The position numbers were made by a program, and so were the translations under genes. A stretch of DNA of 22,884 nucleotides from contig CALHGI010000618.1 in the NCBI GenBank assembly GCA_938029995.1, forward strand, positions 1-22,884. Direction: 5' to 3'. The notes beneath the pieces were generated by a model. It was not told where the DNA came from. It did no database searches and saw nothing but the letters and a program-made list of their open reading frames with translations. Every line of letters begins with the position of its first letter. Positions within the stretch are counted from its first letter, which is position 1. Origin of the DNA: an uncultured cyanobacterium (lineage in GTDB: Bacteria > Cyanobacteriota > Cyanobacteriia > Phormidesmidales > Phormidesmidaceae). Below are positions 1-8,674 of this stretch, one piece after another.

Positions 1-1
1 T

Positions 2-70
2 TCCAGCGAAGACGACGCCAACCCAGTCATCTGGGCCAGAAAACGCATCAAACGAATGTTTGACCTATAG
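2..70 (+). CDS. C-terminal end of an unidentified protein (5' truncated)
   Basis: The window opens inside a frame that runs without a stop to a TAG at 68-70. It reads 22 residues ending in a basic, hydrophobic tail (NPVIWARKRIKRMFDL). The residue mix, acidic then tryptophan and basic residues, looks like a genuine protein C-terminus rather than random translation, but it is too short to identify. It is followed by 116 bases without a gene, in which I see nothing clear. A chance open frame of this length is quite possible. Confidence 0.35.
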   Translation, partial: SSEDDANPVIWARKRIKRMFDL

Positions 71-186
71 CCGATTGAGGCGTTCAACCGCCCTAGGCCT
101 GTTGCATACAACGTCGCAGATTAAACCCTCTCAAGGCTCCGCAGCACCAAGCTCTTTGAGAACGGCGCGTAATCCGCCACTAAGTA

Positions 187-723
187 TTAGCTGCCACCCA
201 CCCAACTATCACCAGCCCAGCGACTGAACCTAATCTTGGTCGTCACATACCAAGGCCACTGGTAATGCTCAGCGATCAGCCACAGCACGATGCCAGCGTG
301 GGCCAACAACGTAGCCATTGTCCAAATGAGAGAAAACTGATTGATCCCACCACCATCAATGGGAGGAAACATATAGTTAGACAGCAGCACTAATACAGCG
401 GGCAAACAGGCAATGGCTAGGGCAAACATCCAAACAACTACCACAGCATGACCCTCGATACGGCCATTCTTTCTCCAACGCTGCCCCGTCCAAAACCAAA
501 CCATGGGCTGGACACTATCTAACATTTGCAGCGACTGAGACTCTAGATTAGCTGTAAAAATATGTCGACAGAAGCTGCAGGCAAATGCATCGGTCAGGGT
601 CAGCACTGACAGTTCGCCATGACAACAGACAGGGCAAGTGTAGGTGTCTTGATAAGTCAGGGCACGTAGCGAAGAACCGCCAGAGGACATCTGAGCTGAA
701 AAAGAACGGGGCTGAGAGCTCAT
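187..723 (-). CDS. Small membrane protein with N-terminal zinc ribbon
   Basis: I do not recognise a named family. With the ATG at 723 the product has 178 residues; the frame stays open to a TTG at 777, but the ATG is the more natural start. An N-terminal four-cysteine cluster (CPVC, then CSFC about 19 residues later) looks like a zinc ribbon of the rubredoxin-knuckle type. Two hydrophobic segments follow, one around HAVVVVWMFALAIACLPAVL and one around WTMATLLAHAGIVLWLIAEH, so the protein should sit in a membrane with the ribbon on one face. The C-terminus is aromatic and basic. The gene is alone on its strand and no neighbour suggests a role. Conserved hypothetical zinc-ribbon membrane proteins are common in cyanobacteria; any function here is unknown. 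Confidence 0.75.
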   Translation of the reverse strand: MSSQPRSFSAQMSSGGSSLRALTYQDTYTCPVCCHGELSVLTLTDAFACSFCRHIFTANLESQSLQMLDSVQPMVWFWTGQRWRKNGRIEGHAVVVVWMFALAIACLPAVLVLLSNYMFPPIDGGGINQFSLIWTMATLLAHAGIVLWLIAEHYQWPWYVTTKIRFSRWAGDSWVGGS

Positions 724-841
724 GAAACAGATAAGAAGGGATTGCTCTCTACCAAATATGCCAACTGACGAAGACAAAAATCGAATCCGCTGCTTTTCTT
801 AATACGACCTAGGGGCTCAGGCCACCCGCTTAATAGACAGC

Positions 842-873
842 AAAAAACCACCGCCTTTAAACTAAAGACGGCG
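842..873 (-). terminator. Rho-independent terminator after the 72-residue gene
   Basis: In the minus-strand RNA, 873-863 pairs with 859-849 in an 11-bp stem with a 3-base loop. Two of the pairs are G-U, which would be mismatches on the plus strand. A run of six U (842-847) follows. This is a classic intrinsic terminator for the transcript of the small gene at 984-1202. Confidence 0.7.
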
Positions 874-983
874 TTTCCTACCTAAGACTAATAGACATAA
901 TAAACTCAGCGTTTCTTATCGCAGACCAACGAACGCCGAGCTGACTTAAGGAAATGTCAGGAAACCCCAACAACTATTCAAAG

Positions 984-1202
984 CTATTCACACCCCCTAG
1001 CCTTGAGTTGGAGTAATAGGGCATCAGCTTCAGCCTGTAGATGCAAAACTTCAACCTGAATATTGGGTTGATATGGGTAGCTTTTCATCTCAGCTAAATA
1101 GATTTTTTTATCATCAGAGGCTGGTCGAGTCTCACGGATGGAATCGTTTGTACTCGCAACAGACTCAGTAATTGTTTTATTCACAGAAGAAATAGGTGTC
1201 AT
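984..1202 (-). CDS. Conserved small hypothetical protein (72 aa)
   Basis: This 72-residue frame has an ATG start and is followed 110 bases downstream by an intrinsic terminator in the same direction, which supports it being expressed. The first 35 residues are polar and low in structure. The second half (from about YLAEMKSYPYQPNIQVEVLH on) looks like a folded amphipathic helix rich in Leu and Ala. No transmembrane segment, signal peptide or catalytic motif is visible. I recall similar short C-terminal sequences in cyanobacterial hypothetical proteins but cannot name a family. No strong ribosome binding site precedes the ATG. Confidence 0.6.
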   Translation of the reverse strand: MTPISSVNKTITESVASTNDSIRETRPASDDKKIYLAEMKSYPYQPNIQVEVLHLQAEADALLLQLKARGCE

Positions 1203-1613
1203 ATTATTTGTCGCTAGTAGTAATTACTCAGCGCAGTGTGACTAGGATTGTATCCCAAAAGTTCCACTCATAACTTCATCAAAAGATACCAATATTTAAT
1301 CTGTCACACTGGCTTTACTGGCAAACCGTGAGTTTTTTCAGTGTAAATACCTAGGACTGAAATACGTAAACCCTTTAAGGAGAAGGCTTATGGGGTATTG
1401 AGCAACACCTTTTTTAGCATGACGTCCCTGGCCTATTTAACATCCTGATGGGTACCCAATGAACCGGCTGATGGAACTGGTCTACTATGGCTGCTTGCCC
1501 ATGAAGCCACGGGCGCTCGACGACTATAGCCATCACGTTTGTCCAAGGCAGGCAATGACAGCCGCTATGCCCCAAGCTCCAATAGCTGGTGGCAAGGGTA
1601 GCAGCCAGGGGTT
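1203..1613. other. Intergenic stretch without a supported gene
   Basis: This is a 411-base gap between two minus-strand genes. On the plus strand there is a good Shine-Dalgarno-like AAGGAGAAGG just before an ATG at 1390, but that frame stops after two codons. A 52-codon plus-strand frame (1459-1617) overlaps the end of the next gene and lacks a ribosome binding site. I see no RNA gene or repeat. The part nearest 1202 should hold the promoter of the 72-residue gene, but no clear -10/-35 pair is visible. Confidence 0.5.
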
Positions 1614-2066
1614 TTAGTCAGCAGGTTTAGCAGTTTGGTCTTTGGCTAGCAGGTCAATGGTATCTCCCAGGGCTGTCGTTAAGCTTTGGCGAGTCTCTTC
1701 GTGGGCCGATTGTTCAATCTTAAGAGCGTTGGAGAGCTGATCGCAGAGGGTCAGGGCATCCGTTAATTGAGATCGCAGCTCGTCGACTGAGTCTACCTGG
1801 TTCACTCCAGCTAACGCCTGGTCCAGCTGAGGGGATGATTCACCATTTACAGGTGCCTGCTGAAACATACTCAACTGATTAGCCAATGCGCGAATCCGCG
1901 TTTGACTTCTCTCCGAATCATTCCGCCGCTGTTCGGACTCAGATTCATATAGCCTGCGCCAATTGGCAGCACTGGCGTAGGCTTGATCCCGTTCTTGACC
2001 AAGGGCCTGTAGCTGCTGCTGTAAAGTTTGAATCTCTGCTAACCACTGAGATACTTCGTTAACCAT
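1614..2066 (-). CDS. Coiled-coil protein of unknown function (150 aa)
   Basis: I do not recognise a named family. The 150 residues are almost all helical and charged. Two heptad-like stretches, residues about 5-70 (starting EVSQWLAEIQTLQQQLQALG) and about 90-140 (DELRSQLTDALTLCDQLSNA), are separated by a short Pro/Gly/Ser hinge, suggesting a coiled coil with a break. There is no signal peptide or membrane segment. The ATG at 2066 fits the start of the first heptads. The gene lies downstream of the atp operon on the same strand, but a strong terminator at 2360-2387 lies between, so it is probably transcribed separately. It resembles cyanobacterial conserved hypothetical coiled-coil proteins; a role in ATP synthase assembly would be speculation. 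Confidence 0.7.
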   Translation of the reverse strand: MVNEVSQWLAEIQTLQQQLQALGQERDQAYASAANWRRLYESESEQRRNDSERSQTRIRALANQLSMFQQAPVNGESSPQLDQALAGVNQVDSVDELRSQLTDALTLCDQLSNALKIEQSAHEETRQSLTTALGDTIDLLAKDQTAKPAD

Positions 2067-2359
2067 GGGCGCTGTCCACGACAGTTGACTATGACATTAA
2101 GTGACTATGACCTTGAACACATTAGCTTAGAAAAATTGTATCCTTCCCCCCTAGAGATGGGCCGCCAATATGAACGAGCAACAAACCTAGGCATCAAAAC
2201 TTTTGCCATAGAGTTCAGGATATAGCCTTTTTTAAAAAAGGGAAAACCGATAGCCAATCGCTGCATGGATATAGCGCGTAACTGCACCCATAGCCATCAT
2301 AATTTTCAGCTGCTAGCCATCGAACGATGGGTGCCAAGCAATGGGCGATCTCCCTAGGC
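2067..2359. other. Spacer between the atp terminator and the coiled-coil gene
   Basis: About 290 bases without a convincing gene. A 60-codon minus-strand frame here has poor composition and no ribosome binding site, so I do not call it. The spacer should hold the promoter of the coiled-coil gene at 1614-2066. I see no clear repeat or RNA gene. Confidence 0.4.
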
Positions 2360-2387
2360 AAAAAAAAGGCAGTGCCTCAGCACTGCC
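2360..2387 (-). terminator. Rho-independent terminator of the atp operon
   Basis: In the minus-strand RNA a perfect 7-bp stem GGCAGTG/CACTGCC (2387-2381 with 2374-2368) with a 6-base loop is followed by eight U (2367-2360). It lies 43 bases after the stop of the gamma-subunit gene and ends the atp operon. Confidence 0.85.
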
Positions 2388-2430
2388 AACACATATGGGG
2401 TTAAAACTTAGAGCAACTCGCCAAGGAACC

Positions 2431-3375
2431 TTAGCCGAGGGCGGCTGCACCACCCACTACTTCCAGAATCTCCTGGGTAATAGCGGCCTGACGTGCCTTG
2501 TTGTAGTCAAGGGTTAAGGTTTTGACCAATTCACTAGCGTTTTCACTAGCATTGTTCATCGCCGTCATCCGAGCCGCTAGCTCACTGGCAGCAGATTCTT
2601 GCAATGCTCGCAAAATCTGATTGTTCAGATAGAGGGGCAACAGTGCATCCAGAATTTGAACAGGGTCCTGTTCAAAAATCATATCCTGGGGCAACTGCTT
2701 CTCCTGGGTTTCTACCGCTGAGCGCTCAACCTTAAACTGACCACCGCGACTGGTAAGACGGAAGATCTCATCTTCCTTGTCTAGACCGGCAGGATCTAAG
2801 GGCAGCAACGTTTGAGTAACCGGACGAGAGCTAACCAGAGAGACAAACTTGGTGAAAATCAGCTCTACACGATCAACTTCTTCCGACAAAAACAAAGACA
2901 GGGCTTGGTCGGCAATTTTAGAGGCTTCTTCCGCAGTTGGAATCTGCTCTAGACCTTCAAAGGTAGAGTCGATGGGATAATTACGGTTCTTGAAATACTG
3001 AACCGCTTTACGCCCAATCAGAATCATCTGATAGCCAATACCCGCTGCTTCTAGTTCCTTGGCACGATTCTCAGCTCGGCGAATAATATTGCCGTTGTAG
3101 CCACCGCATAGACCACGGTCGGCTGAGACCACCACCAAACCAACATTTTTGACGTCGCGCGTCTGCAATAGAGGCAGGTTCGCATCTTCAAACTTTAGTC
3201 GGGTTTGAAGACCGTAAAACACCTGGGCTAAGCGATCGGCAAAGGGACGAGTCGCCTCCACCTGTTCCTGGGCTCGGCGAACTTTTGCCGCCGCAACCAG
3301 GCGCATTGCTTCAGTGATTTTTCGAGTATTTTTGACCGACTTAATGCGGTCACGAATAAACTTGAGATTAGCCAT
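2431..3375 (-). CDS. atpG: ATP synthase F1 gamma subunit
   Basis: The gamma subunit is the central rotating shaft of F1. It couples proton flow through Fo to ATP synthesis on the thylakoid membrane. The 314 residues show the family's N-terminal coiled-coil helix ([20 protein letters not shown]), the central [11 protein letters not shown] motif and the C-terminal helix ending [14 protein letters not shown]. Residues about 198-235 form the extra segment found in cyanobacteria and chloroplasts but not in most bacteria. The disulfide-forming Cys pair of plant gamma is absent; Cys90 is the only cysteine. The enzyme should therefore lack thiol (thioredoxin) control, as is usual in cyanobacteria. 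The gene is last in the operon, 69 bases after atpA, and is followed by an intrinsic terminator. Cyanobacterial literature often calls it atpC. Confidence 0.98.
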   Translation of the reverse strand: MANLKFIRDRIKSVKNTRKITEAMRLVAAAKVRRAQEQVEATRPFADRLAQVFYGLQTRLKFEDANLPLLQTRDVKNVGLVVVSADRGLCGGYNGNIIRRAENRAKELEAAGIGYQMILIGRKAVQYFKNRNYPIDSTFEGLEQIPTAEEASKIADQALSLFLSEEVDRVELIFTKFVSLVSSRPVTQTLLPLDPAGLDKEDEIFRLTSRGGQFKVERSAVETQEKQLPQDMIFEQDPVQILDALLPLYLNNQILRALQESAASELAARMTAMNNASENASELVKTLTLDYNKARQAAITQEILEVVGGAAALG

Positions 3376-3444
3376 ACGCGTTATTTACAGCCTGACTCCC
3401 CTCACTCCTACAAAAGGACGCAAGGGGAGCTAGACCAATGCCTC

Positions 3445-4959
3445 CTATGCCGCCATAAAGGACTGCTTACACTCAGCAATCGACTCTTTGATTAGGTCTT
3501 GGACCTTGTCGGTCAGCTTTTTGCCTTCATTGACTTCTTTCACCAATTCAGGCTTGCTGGTGTTGATGTAGTTACACAGCTCGGCAACTAGGGGAGCAAC
3601 TTTCTCAACGGGGACATCATCAAACAGACCGTTAATACCGCCGTATACAACCGCGACCTGCTCATGCAAAGAGCGGGGGGAGTACTGGGACTGCTTCAGC
3701 AGTTCCCGTAGACGCACACCTCGTGCCAGCTGGTTTTGGGTAGCTGCGTCTAGGTCAGAGGCGAACTGGGCAAAGGCCTGGAGCTCGTCGAACTGAGCCA
3801 GCTCAAGCTTCAGCTTACCGGCCACTTTCTTCATGACCTTAGTCTGGGCTGCACCCCCTACACGGGATACGGAGATACCTGCGTTAATGGCAGGACGTAG
3901 ACCCGAGTTAAACAAGTCAGACGACAAGAAGATCTGACCGTCGGTAATGGAAATTACGTTGGTGGGAATATAAGCGGAAACGTCACCTGCCTGGGTTTCA
4001 ATAATGGGCAGGGCGGTCATGCTACCTTCACCCAACTCAGGGCTTAGCTTAGCCGCACGCTCTAGTAGGCGAGAGTGAATGAAGAATACGTCTCCAGGAT
4101 AGGCTTCACGACCGGGTGGACGACGTAGCAGCAAGGACATTTGACGATATGCCTGGGCTTGCTTGGATAGGTCATCGTAGATAACCAAAGTGGCTTTACC
4201 TTGGTACATAAAGTACTCGGCTAAAGCGGCACCGGTGTAGGGAGCCAAGAACTGTAGAGGTGCAGGTTCGTTGGCACTGGCAGCAACCACAATGGTGTAG
4301 TCCATGGCACCGCGCTCTTCTAGAACGCCCACCACCTGAGCAACGGAAGCTGCTTTTTGACCCACGGCAACGTAGACGCAAACGACGTCTTGGTCGGCCT
4401 GGTTGAGAATGGTGTCGATTGCGATCGCAGTCTTACCAGTCTGACGGTCACCAATAATTAGCTCACGCTGGCCACGGCCAACGGGAATCATGGCATCAAT
4501 GGCTGTAATTCCAGTTTGAAGAGGCTCATAAACCGACTTACGCGCAATAATGCCAGGGGCGGCTGCTTCTAGCAGACGAGTTTCGCTGCTAGCAATATCG
4601 CCTTTACCATCAATGGGACGGGCCAAGGCATCTACCACACGACCCAGCATGGCATCTCCCACGGGGACCTCAGCCACCTTACCGGTGGACTTAACCGAAC
4701 TGCCTTCCTTAAGGTCGCGGCCAGTACCCATCAGTACCGCACCCACATTATCCTCTTCCAGGTTTAGGGCAATACCGATAGTACCGTCTTCAAATTCAAG
4801 CAGTTCACTGGACATAGCCTGATCAAGGCCATAGATGCGGGCAATACCGTCACCTACCTGGAGAACAGTACCTACATTGGATACCTTGACATCCTGGTCA
4901 TACTGCTCAATCTGTTGCTGAATAATGCTACTGATTTCATCAGGTTTGATGCTTACCAT
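3445..4959 (-). CDS. atpA: ATP synthase F1 alpha subunit
   Basis: Alpha alternates with beta in the F1 hexamer and carries the non-catalytic nucleotide sites. The 504 residues match the normal length. The Walker A loop is GDRQTGKT (170-177), a Walker B-like strand ends in YDD (about 261-263), and the catalytic-site arginine finger is Arg366 in SVSRVGG. The ATG at 4959 gives the usual N-terminus with a polar helix ([17 protein letters not shown]). The gene sits between delta and gamma in the operon, 157 bases after delta. That long gap contains a tandem repeat and could hold a secondary promoter or processing site. The beta and epsilon genes are not in the window; in cyanobacteria they normally lie elsewhere as a separate pair. 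Confidence 0.99.
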   Translation of the reverse strand: MVSIKPDEISSIIQQQIEQYDQDVKVSNVGTVLQVGDGIARIYGLDQAMSSELLEFEDGTIGIALNLEEDNVGAVLMGTGRDLKEGSSVKSTGKVAEVPVGDAMLGRVVDALARPIDGKGDIASSETRLLEAAAPGIIARKSVYEPLQTGITAIDAMIPVGRGQRELIIGDRQTGKTAIAIDTILNQADQDVVCVYVAVGQKAASVAQVVGVLEERGAMDYTIVVAASANEPAPLQFLAPYTGAALAEYFMYQGKATLVIYDDLSKQAQAYRQMSLLLRRPPGREAYPGDVFFIHSRLLERAAKLSPELGEGSMTALPIIETQAGDVSAYIPTNVISITDGQIFLSSDLFNSGLRPAINAGISVSRVGGAAQTKVMKKVAGKLKLELAQFDELQAFAQFASDLDAATQNQLARGVRLRELLKQSQYSPRSLHEQVAVVYGGINGLFDDVPVEKVAPLVAELCNYINTSKPELVKEVNEGKKLTDKVQDLIKESIAECKQSFMAA

Positions 4960-5016
4960 GGGAGTTGCTCTACTAACTCAGATATCAACAAAAAATCAAC
5001 TAAAACAATGCTCGAC

Positions 5017-5046
5017 TAAGATTGGCGCTTATAAGATTAACGCTTA
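5017..5046. repeat. Tandem 15-bp repeat in the atpH-atpA gap
   Basis: TAAGATTGGCGCTTA (5017-5031) is followed at once by TAAGATTAACGCTTA (5032-5046); 13 of 15 bases are identical. It lies 58 bases upstream of the atpA start in an AT-rich spacer. It could be a regulator site, part of an internal promoter or an RNA processing feature; nothing decides between these. Confidence 0.7.
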
Positions 5047-5116
5047 AAATATCCAGTCTTAACCACATCGCATTCCAAACACAGAACAAGGACATAACGT
5101 CCCTACCCTGACCACC

Positions 5117-5680
5117 CTAGCGAGAAGAAGCGCTACCCAACTGAATGCTGATACGCCGCAACTGACCTCGCAAACTGGCATCTATCACCTGGGAACCCAC
5201 CTTGATGATGACGCCACCTAACAAATCAGAATCCAAAGATGTTTCCAACTCGACAGAGTTAGCCCCTGTCATAGCGACCACCTTCTGACGAATCGAATCC
5301 TTCTGGGAATCGGACAGGGGCACCGCAGAGGTGACATCAGCTAAAACAATTTGGTTCAGCTCACGGAACAGATCCTGATAACGCTTGCACATAACTCCCA
5401 AGAAGGGAATCCGGCCTCGGTCCACCAGCAGCATGACAAAGTTAAGCATTGTCGGATGCAGGTCTTCCCCCAGCACCTGTTGCAAAACACCCTTCTTAAC
5501 GTCGGGCTTAGCAATCGGATTATCCAGTAGCTGAGTTAGCTGATCAGATGAGGCCAACACACTACGAATTGAGAGACAATCCTGGGCAAAACGGTCAGTT
5601 AAGTTACCGCTTTGAGCAATGGACAATAGAGCCTGAGCATAAGGGGCTACTAAGCCCTCAATCACCACGCTATCCTTCAC
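5117..5680 (-). CDS. atpH: ATP synthase F1 delta subunit (peripheral stalk)
   Basis: Delta (OSCP-type) sits on top of F1 and ties the alpha/beta hexamer to the b/b' peripheral stalk. The 187 residues match family length. The N-terminal helical domain starts at APYAQALLSIAQ, and the C-terminal part contains the conserved LLGGVIIKVGSQVIDASLRG block. The start is a GTG at 5680 with a strong ribosome binding site GGGAGG six bases upstream. Its first bases overlap the atpF stop by 4 (GTGA), which suggests coupled translation and equal output with subunit b. Cyanobacterial and chloroplast nomenclature calls this gene atpD. Confidence 0.97.
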   Translation of the reverse strand: MKDSVVIEGLVAPYAQALLSIAQSGNLTDRFAQDCLSIRSVLASSDQLTQLLDNPIAKPDVKKGVLQQVLGEDLHPTMLNFVMLLVDRGRIPFLGVMCKRYQDLFRELNQIVLADVTSAVPLSDSQKDSIRQKVVAMTGANSVELETSLDSDLLGGVIIKVGSQVIDASLRGQLRRISIQLGSASSR

Positions 5681-6204
5681 AAGCTACCTCCCAATAGACC
5701 AATACTCTGATCAATCAGCTTTTGTTGAACCCCTTCATCCACATGGGACCGTAGCTGCGACTCAACCTTCTCAACCGCAAGAGAAGAGATCTGCTGGCGC
5801 AACTCAGCTACCACACGATCTCTTTGAGAAGTCATGTCTTGGGCAGCTTCATCCTTCATCCGCTGGATATCCTTGGTCGCCTGAGCCAGGATATTGTCTT
5901 TGGCTACCTTAGCGGCCGCCTCGCCATCAGACTTGATCTTAGCGGCGGCAGCCTGAGCCTGCGCTAAGTTCTTCTGCCCCTCAACCAGGGCCTTTGAAGC
6001 CTCTTTCTGGCGTTTTTCAACATCCTGAATAGCCGTCTCAATAGACAAACGGCGTTCGGACATGATGCCGCCTAAAAAGCTTCGTCCAAAGTAGACAATT
6101 AGGGCGACCAAAATAGAAAGGTTGATCAGGTTGGTTTCTAAAATATTGAAATTTAAACCGAACCCGCCTTCTTCGGTCGCCAGTAGCCAAAAGTTTTCAA
6201 CCAT
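5677..6204 (-). CDS. atpF: ATP synthase Fo subunit b
   Basis: Subunit b forms the peripheral stalk as a heterodimer with b' in photosynthetic bacteria. After a short N-terminus and GGFGLNFNILETNLINLS comes one membrane helix (ILVALIVYFGRSFLGGIM). About 130 residues of charged alternating Glu/Lys/Arg/Ala/Gln helix follow, ending in the conserved VESQLRSHVDEGVQQKLIDQ segment that binds delta. The first ATG at 6204 gives 175 residues. A GTG three codons upstream (6213) lies nearer to an AAGGA motif and could be the true start, giving 178. The stop overlaps the start of atpH by 4 bases. The promoter-distal position 71 bases after b' is the normal cyanobacterial order. Confidence 0.96.
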   Translation of the reverse strand: MVENFWLLATEEGGFGLNFNILETNLINLSILVALIVYFGRSFLGGIMSERRLSIETAIQDVEKRQKEASKALVEGQKNLAQAQAAAAKIKSDGEAAAKVAKDNILAQATKDIQRMKDEAAQDMTSQRDRVVAELRQQISSLAVEKVESQLRSHVDEGVQQKLIDQSIGLLGGSL

Positions 6205-6284
6205 AGCAATCACTGCGCGCCAATAATCCTTTAAAAATGTGGCTTCCTAAACTCAAGCGAGTCAAAAGGCCAAAAATGATGAGC

Positions 6285-6713
6285 TTAAGCAGCTCGAGCA
6301 CCTAGCAGTTTGTCTAAAATCTGTTGACTCAAAACATCCACTTTCGACTCAAGAGCTTGAAAGGCCTCGCTTTTTTGTTGATCAAGCTCTCTTTGAACCT
6401 GCTCACGTTGTTGCTGGGCTTCAGACTGAGCCTGAGCGACCTGCTTATCAACAACTTCTTTAGCTTCAGCCTGAGCCTGAGCGATTAACTGCTGAGCCTG
6501 CTTACGACTGTCAGCGAGCTCCTGCTCATATTGTTTAGCCAGCTTTTCAGCCGACTCTAAATACTCTGCAGCGGAAGCTTTGTTATCGCGGATGTAGCCG
6601 TCGCGCTCATCAATCGTCTTCGAAATCGGCTTAAAGAAAACCGCATTCAGAAGAAACGTCAATAGTACAAATTGCAACGCCATTACAGGCAGTGTTGCGT
6701 CAAAATCAAACAT
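6285..6713 (-). CDS. atpF': ATP synthase Fo subunit b'
   Basis: This is the second, shorter stalk subunit that pairs with b in cyanobacteria and chloroplasts (called atpG or atpF2 in some genomes). It has 142 residues with one N-terminal membrane helix (PVMALQFVLLTFLLNAVFF). The typical KPISKTIDERDGYIRDN turn follows, then a long coiled coil rich in Gln, Ala and Glu (EAKEVVDKQVAQAQSEAQQQ). The ATG at 6713 is the only sensible start. It follows atpE after 179 bases that carry a strong RNA hairpin, so its expression relative to subunit c may be set there. Confidence 0.96.
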   Translation of the reverse strand: MFDFDATLPVMALQFVLLTFLLNAVFFKPISKTIDERDGYIRDNKASAAEYLESAEKLAKQYEQELADSRKQAQQLIAQAQAEAKEVVDKQVAQAQSEAQQQREQVQRELDQQKSEAFQALESKVDVLSQQILDKLLGARAA

Positions 6714-6820
6714 TCTTAGATTTCCCTAAACCTGAGAACCCACCAAAACGCAAGAAAGTTGAAGAAAAAGAGTGTTTATCTACTCAAACCACGTGTCATA
6801 AAACACAATGTAGTTAGAGA

Positions 6821-6876
6821 GGGCACTACCTGAATAACAGTTGCGTTCCCAGTGGAAACACATTCAGATAGCACCC
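6821..6876 (-). promoter_or_regulatory. Long RNA stem-loop directly after atpE
   Basis: In the minus-strand RNA, 6876-6862 pairs with 6835-6821 in an uninterrupted 15-bp stem. A second 8-bp stem (6861-6854 with 6850-6843) with a 3-base loop stacks directly on it, leaving a 7-base bulge (6842-6836) on one side. Five of the 23 pairs are G-U, and all five would be mismatches in plus-strand RNA, so the structure fits the atp transcript specifically. It starts 16 bases after the atpE stop. No U-tract follows, so it is more likely an mRNA 3'-end stabiliser or processing site than a full terminator. This fits the need for many more copies of subunit c than of the other subunits. Confidence 0.65.
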
Positions 6877-6892
6877 TTAACCCCAATTTTTC

Positions 6893-7183
<291 letters not shown>

Positions 7184-7239
7184 TCAGTAAAAACAGGTAT
7201 ATAAATGACCTGCGAATAGAGGCGCTCTAGCAATAAACG

Positions 7240-7995
7240 CTAAGCATGTTCCTCGTGACCTTCGTCACCATGCCCTTCCAAAGCTTCGTGGATGTAAGCT
7301 GCCGCCAAGGTAGCAAACACCAATGCTTGGATAGCACTGGTAAACAGCCCCAACATCATAACGGGCAAGGGGACAAACAAAGGGACCAACAATACCAGAA
7401 CCGCAACTACGAGTTCATCGGCCAAGATATTTCCAAAGAGACGGAAGCTCAAGGAAAGTGGCTTGGTGAAGTCTTCAAGAATTGCAATTGGCAACAAAAT
7501 TGGTGTTGGCTCAATGTACTTCGCGAAATATCCTAAACCTCGCTTTTTAAACCCTGCATAAAAATATGCCAAGGATGTTAGCAAAGCTAGGGCAACCGTT
7601 GTGTTGATATCACCGGTTGGAGCAGCAAGCTCTCCTTCAGGAATTTCAATGACGTGCCAAGGGAGAAGGGCTCCCGACCAATTGGACACAAAGATAAACA
7701 GAAACAATGTGCCGACAAATGGCAACCAAGGACGGTACTCCTTTTCGCCAATCTGATTTCTAGCAATGTCTCTGACAAACTCAAAGACATACTCCATCAG
7801 GTTCTGCAAACCTTGGGGCACCCTCTGCATATTTCGGGTTGCCAATACTGAAGCAATCAGAAGCAGTCCAATCACAAACCACGAAGTCAAAAAGACCTGG
7901 CCATGGAGTTGAAGTCCTCCTAGATGCCAATAGAAGTGATTACCTACCTCCAGCTTCGCTAACGGCAACACATCAAAGTGCAGCAAACTTAGCAT
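7240..7995 (-). CDS. atpB: ATP synthase Fo subunit a
   Basis: Subunit a provides the two proton half-channels beside the c-ring. The 251 residues hold about five to six membrane helices. The key arginine is in the conserved [16 protein letters not shown] block near the C-terminal third, followed by the long hydrophobic helix pair ([20 protein letters not shown]) and the [20 protein letters not shown] helix. The protein ends in a His/Glu-rich tail ([16 protein letters not shown]) typical of cyanobacterial and chloroplast forms. The ATG at 7995 is right for the family. Cyanobacterial papers often use atpI for this gene; I use the general bacterial symbol. Confidence 0.98.
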   Translation of the reverse strand: MLSLLHFDVLPLAKLEVGNHFYWHLGGLQLHGQVFLTSWFVIGLLLIASVLATRNMQRVPQGLQNLMEYVFEFVRDIARNQIGEKEYRPWLPFVGTLFLFIFVSNWSGALLPWHVIEIPEGELAAPTGDINTTVALALLTSLAYFYAGFKKRGLGYFAKYIEPTPILLPIAILEDFTKPLSLSFRLFGNILADELVVAVLVLLVPLFVPLPVMMLGLFTSAIQALVFATLAAAYIHEALEGHGDEGHEEHA

Positions 7996-8075
7996 CTTAA
8001 TTCAGGTTAGGTTGACCAAAAAAACACCAGATCAAATGATTAGCGACTAATACAGTCATCACATGCCCCAACCTA

Positions 8076-8501
8076 TTAAGTCGTTGACAATGCCTTGAAC
8101 ATGTATGCGATGAGGGCGGCTTTATAGGTCAAGAAACCTAAAAAAATAGGGACGATTTGTAATTGCTCCACTTGGGTAGCGATTACTATTAACCCAATAA
8201 AAAGAGCAAGCTGATTCTTGCCCACTTTAGATTTTTGCCTGCCAAGCTGCGCAACACTCCTAGCCAACAATTTTAAGTAAACTACACCCGAACATGCCCC
8301 AATTAAATAATTGAGGGATGTGTTTAGGGAGTAGGCCATCCAAACCGAAATGAAAGTTACCACCATCAGTAGGAGCGTTAATAAAAGCAACTCGTTCTGA
8401 AGTTGGTAATACTCTTCCATTGAAGAGTGGGGCTCTGGGGAAATAAACCCAGTAGCCGACGCATCGGTACTAGCGACCTGCGCGTCATCTTTTTCATCCA
8501 T
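8076..8501 (-). CDS. atpI: ATP synthase assembly protein I (Atp1)
   Basis: This is the small membrane protein encoded first in bacterial atp operons. It is thought to help assemble the c-ring and is not part of the finished enzyme. From the ATG at 8501 it has 141 residues. A GTG at 8546 would add 15 residues with no better ribosome binding site, so the start is uncertain. A polar acidic N-terminus is followed by about four hydrophobic helices (NELLLLTLLLMVVTFISVWM, TSLNYLIGACSGVVYLKLLA, QLALFIGLIVIATQVEQ, IVPIFLGFLTYKAALIAYMF). These match the Atp1 family pattern. The sequence diverges fast in this family, so the call leans partly on position 80 bases before subunit a. Confidence 0.88.
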   Translation of the reverse strand: MDEKDDAQVASTDASATGFISPEPHSSMEEYYQLQNELLLLTLLLMVVTFISVWMAYSLNTSLNYLIGACSGVVYLKLLARSVAQLGRQKSKVGKNQLALFIGLIVIATQVEQLQIVPIFLGFLTYKAALIAYMFKALSTT

Positions 8502-8546
8502 AGATGAGTCTCTAAGAGGTTCGTCTGGCGAGTTCACAGAAATCAC

Positions 8547-8674
8547 TTAAACCGGCCCGAGTAACTTACATTAGGGGTCGAAGCCCCTCCTGCAAGCCGA
8601 GAACAATCATATCATTTAAAGCTAACAATACTTAATACCGATCCCTCGGGCTTACCACAAATAAGTAGTTTTTT
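8547..8674 (-). promoter_or_regulatory. Probable promoter and leader of the atp operon
   Basis: This 128-base region upstream of atpI must carry the operon promoter unless transcription reads through from the methyltransferase. A TATGAT -10-like box lies at 8606-8611 (minus strand) without a clear -35. A short GC-rich hairpin with 5-bp arms (8573-8577 and 8584-8588) sits just after it in the leader. The assignment rests on sequence resemblance only. Confidence 0.35.

Noticed and set aside
1381..1398. Strong AAGGAGAAGG before an ATG on the plus strand
   Set aside because: The frame stops after two codons and I found no frameshift that would restore a plausible gene.
1459..1617. 52-codon plus-strand reading frame (MNRLMELVYYGC...)
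   Set aside because: No ribosome binding site, overlaps the end of the coiled-coil gene on the other strand, and composition is not protein-like beyond a short stretch.
2105..2287. 60-residue minus-strand frame before the coiled-coil gene
   Set aside because: Low-quality composition, no ribosome binding site and nothing resembling a known domain.
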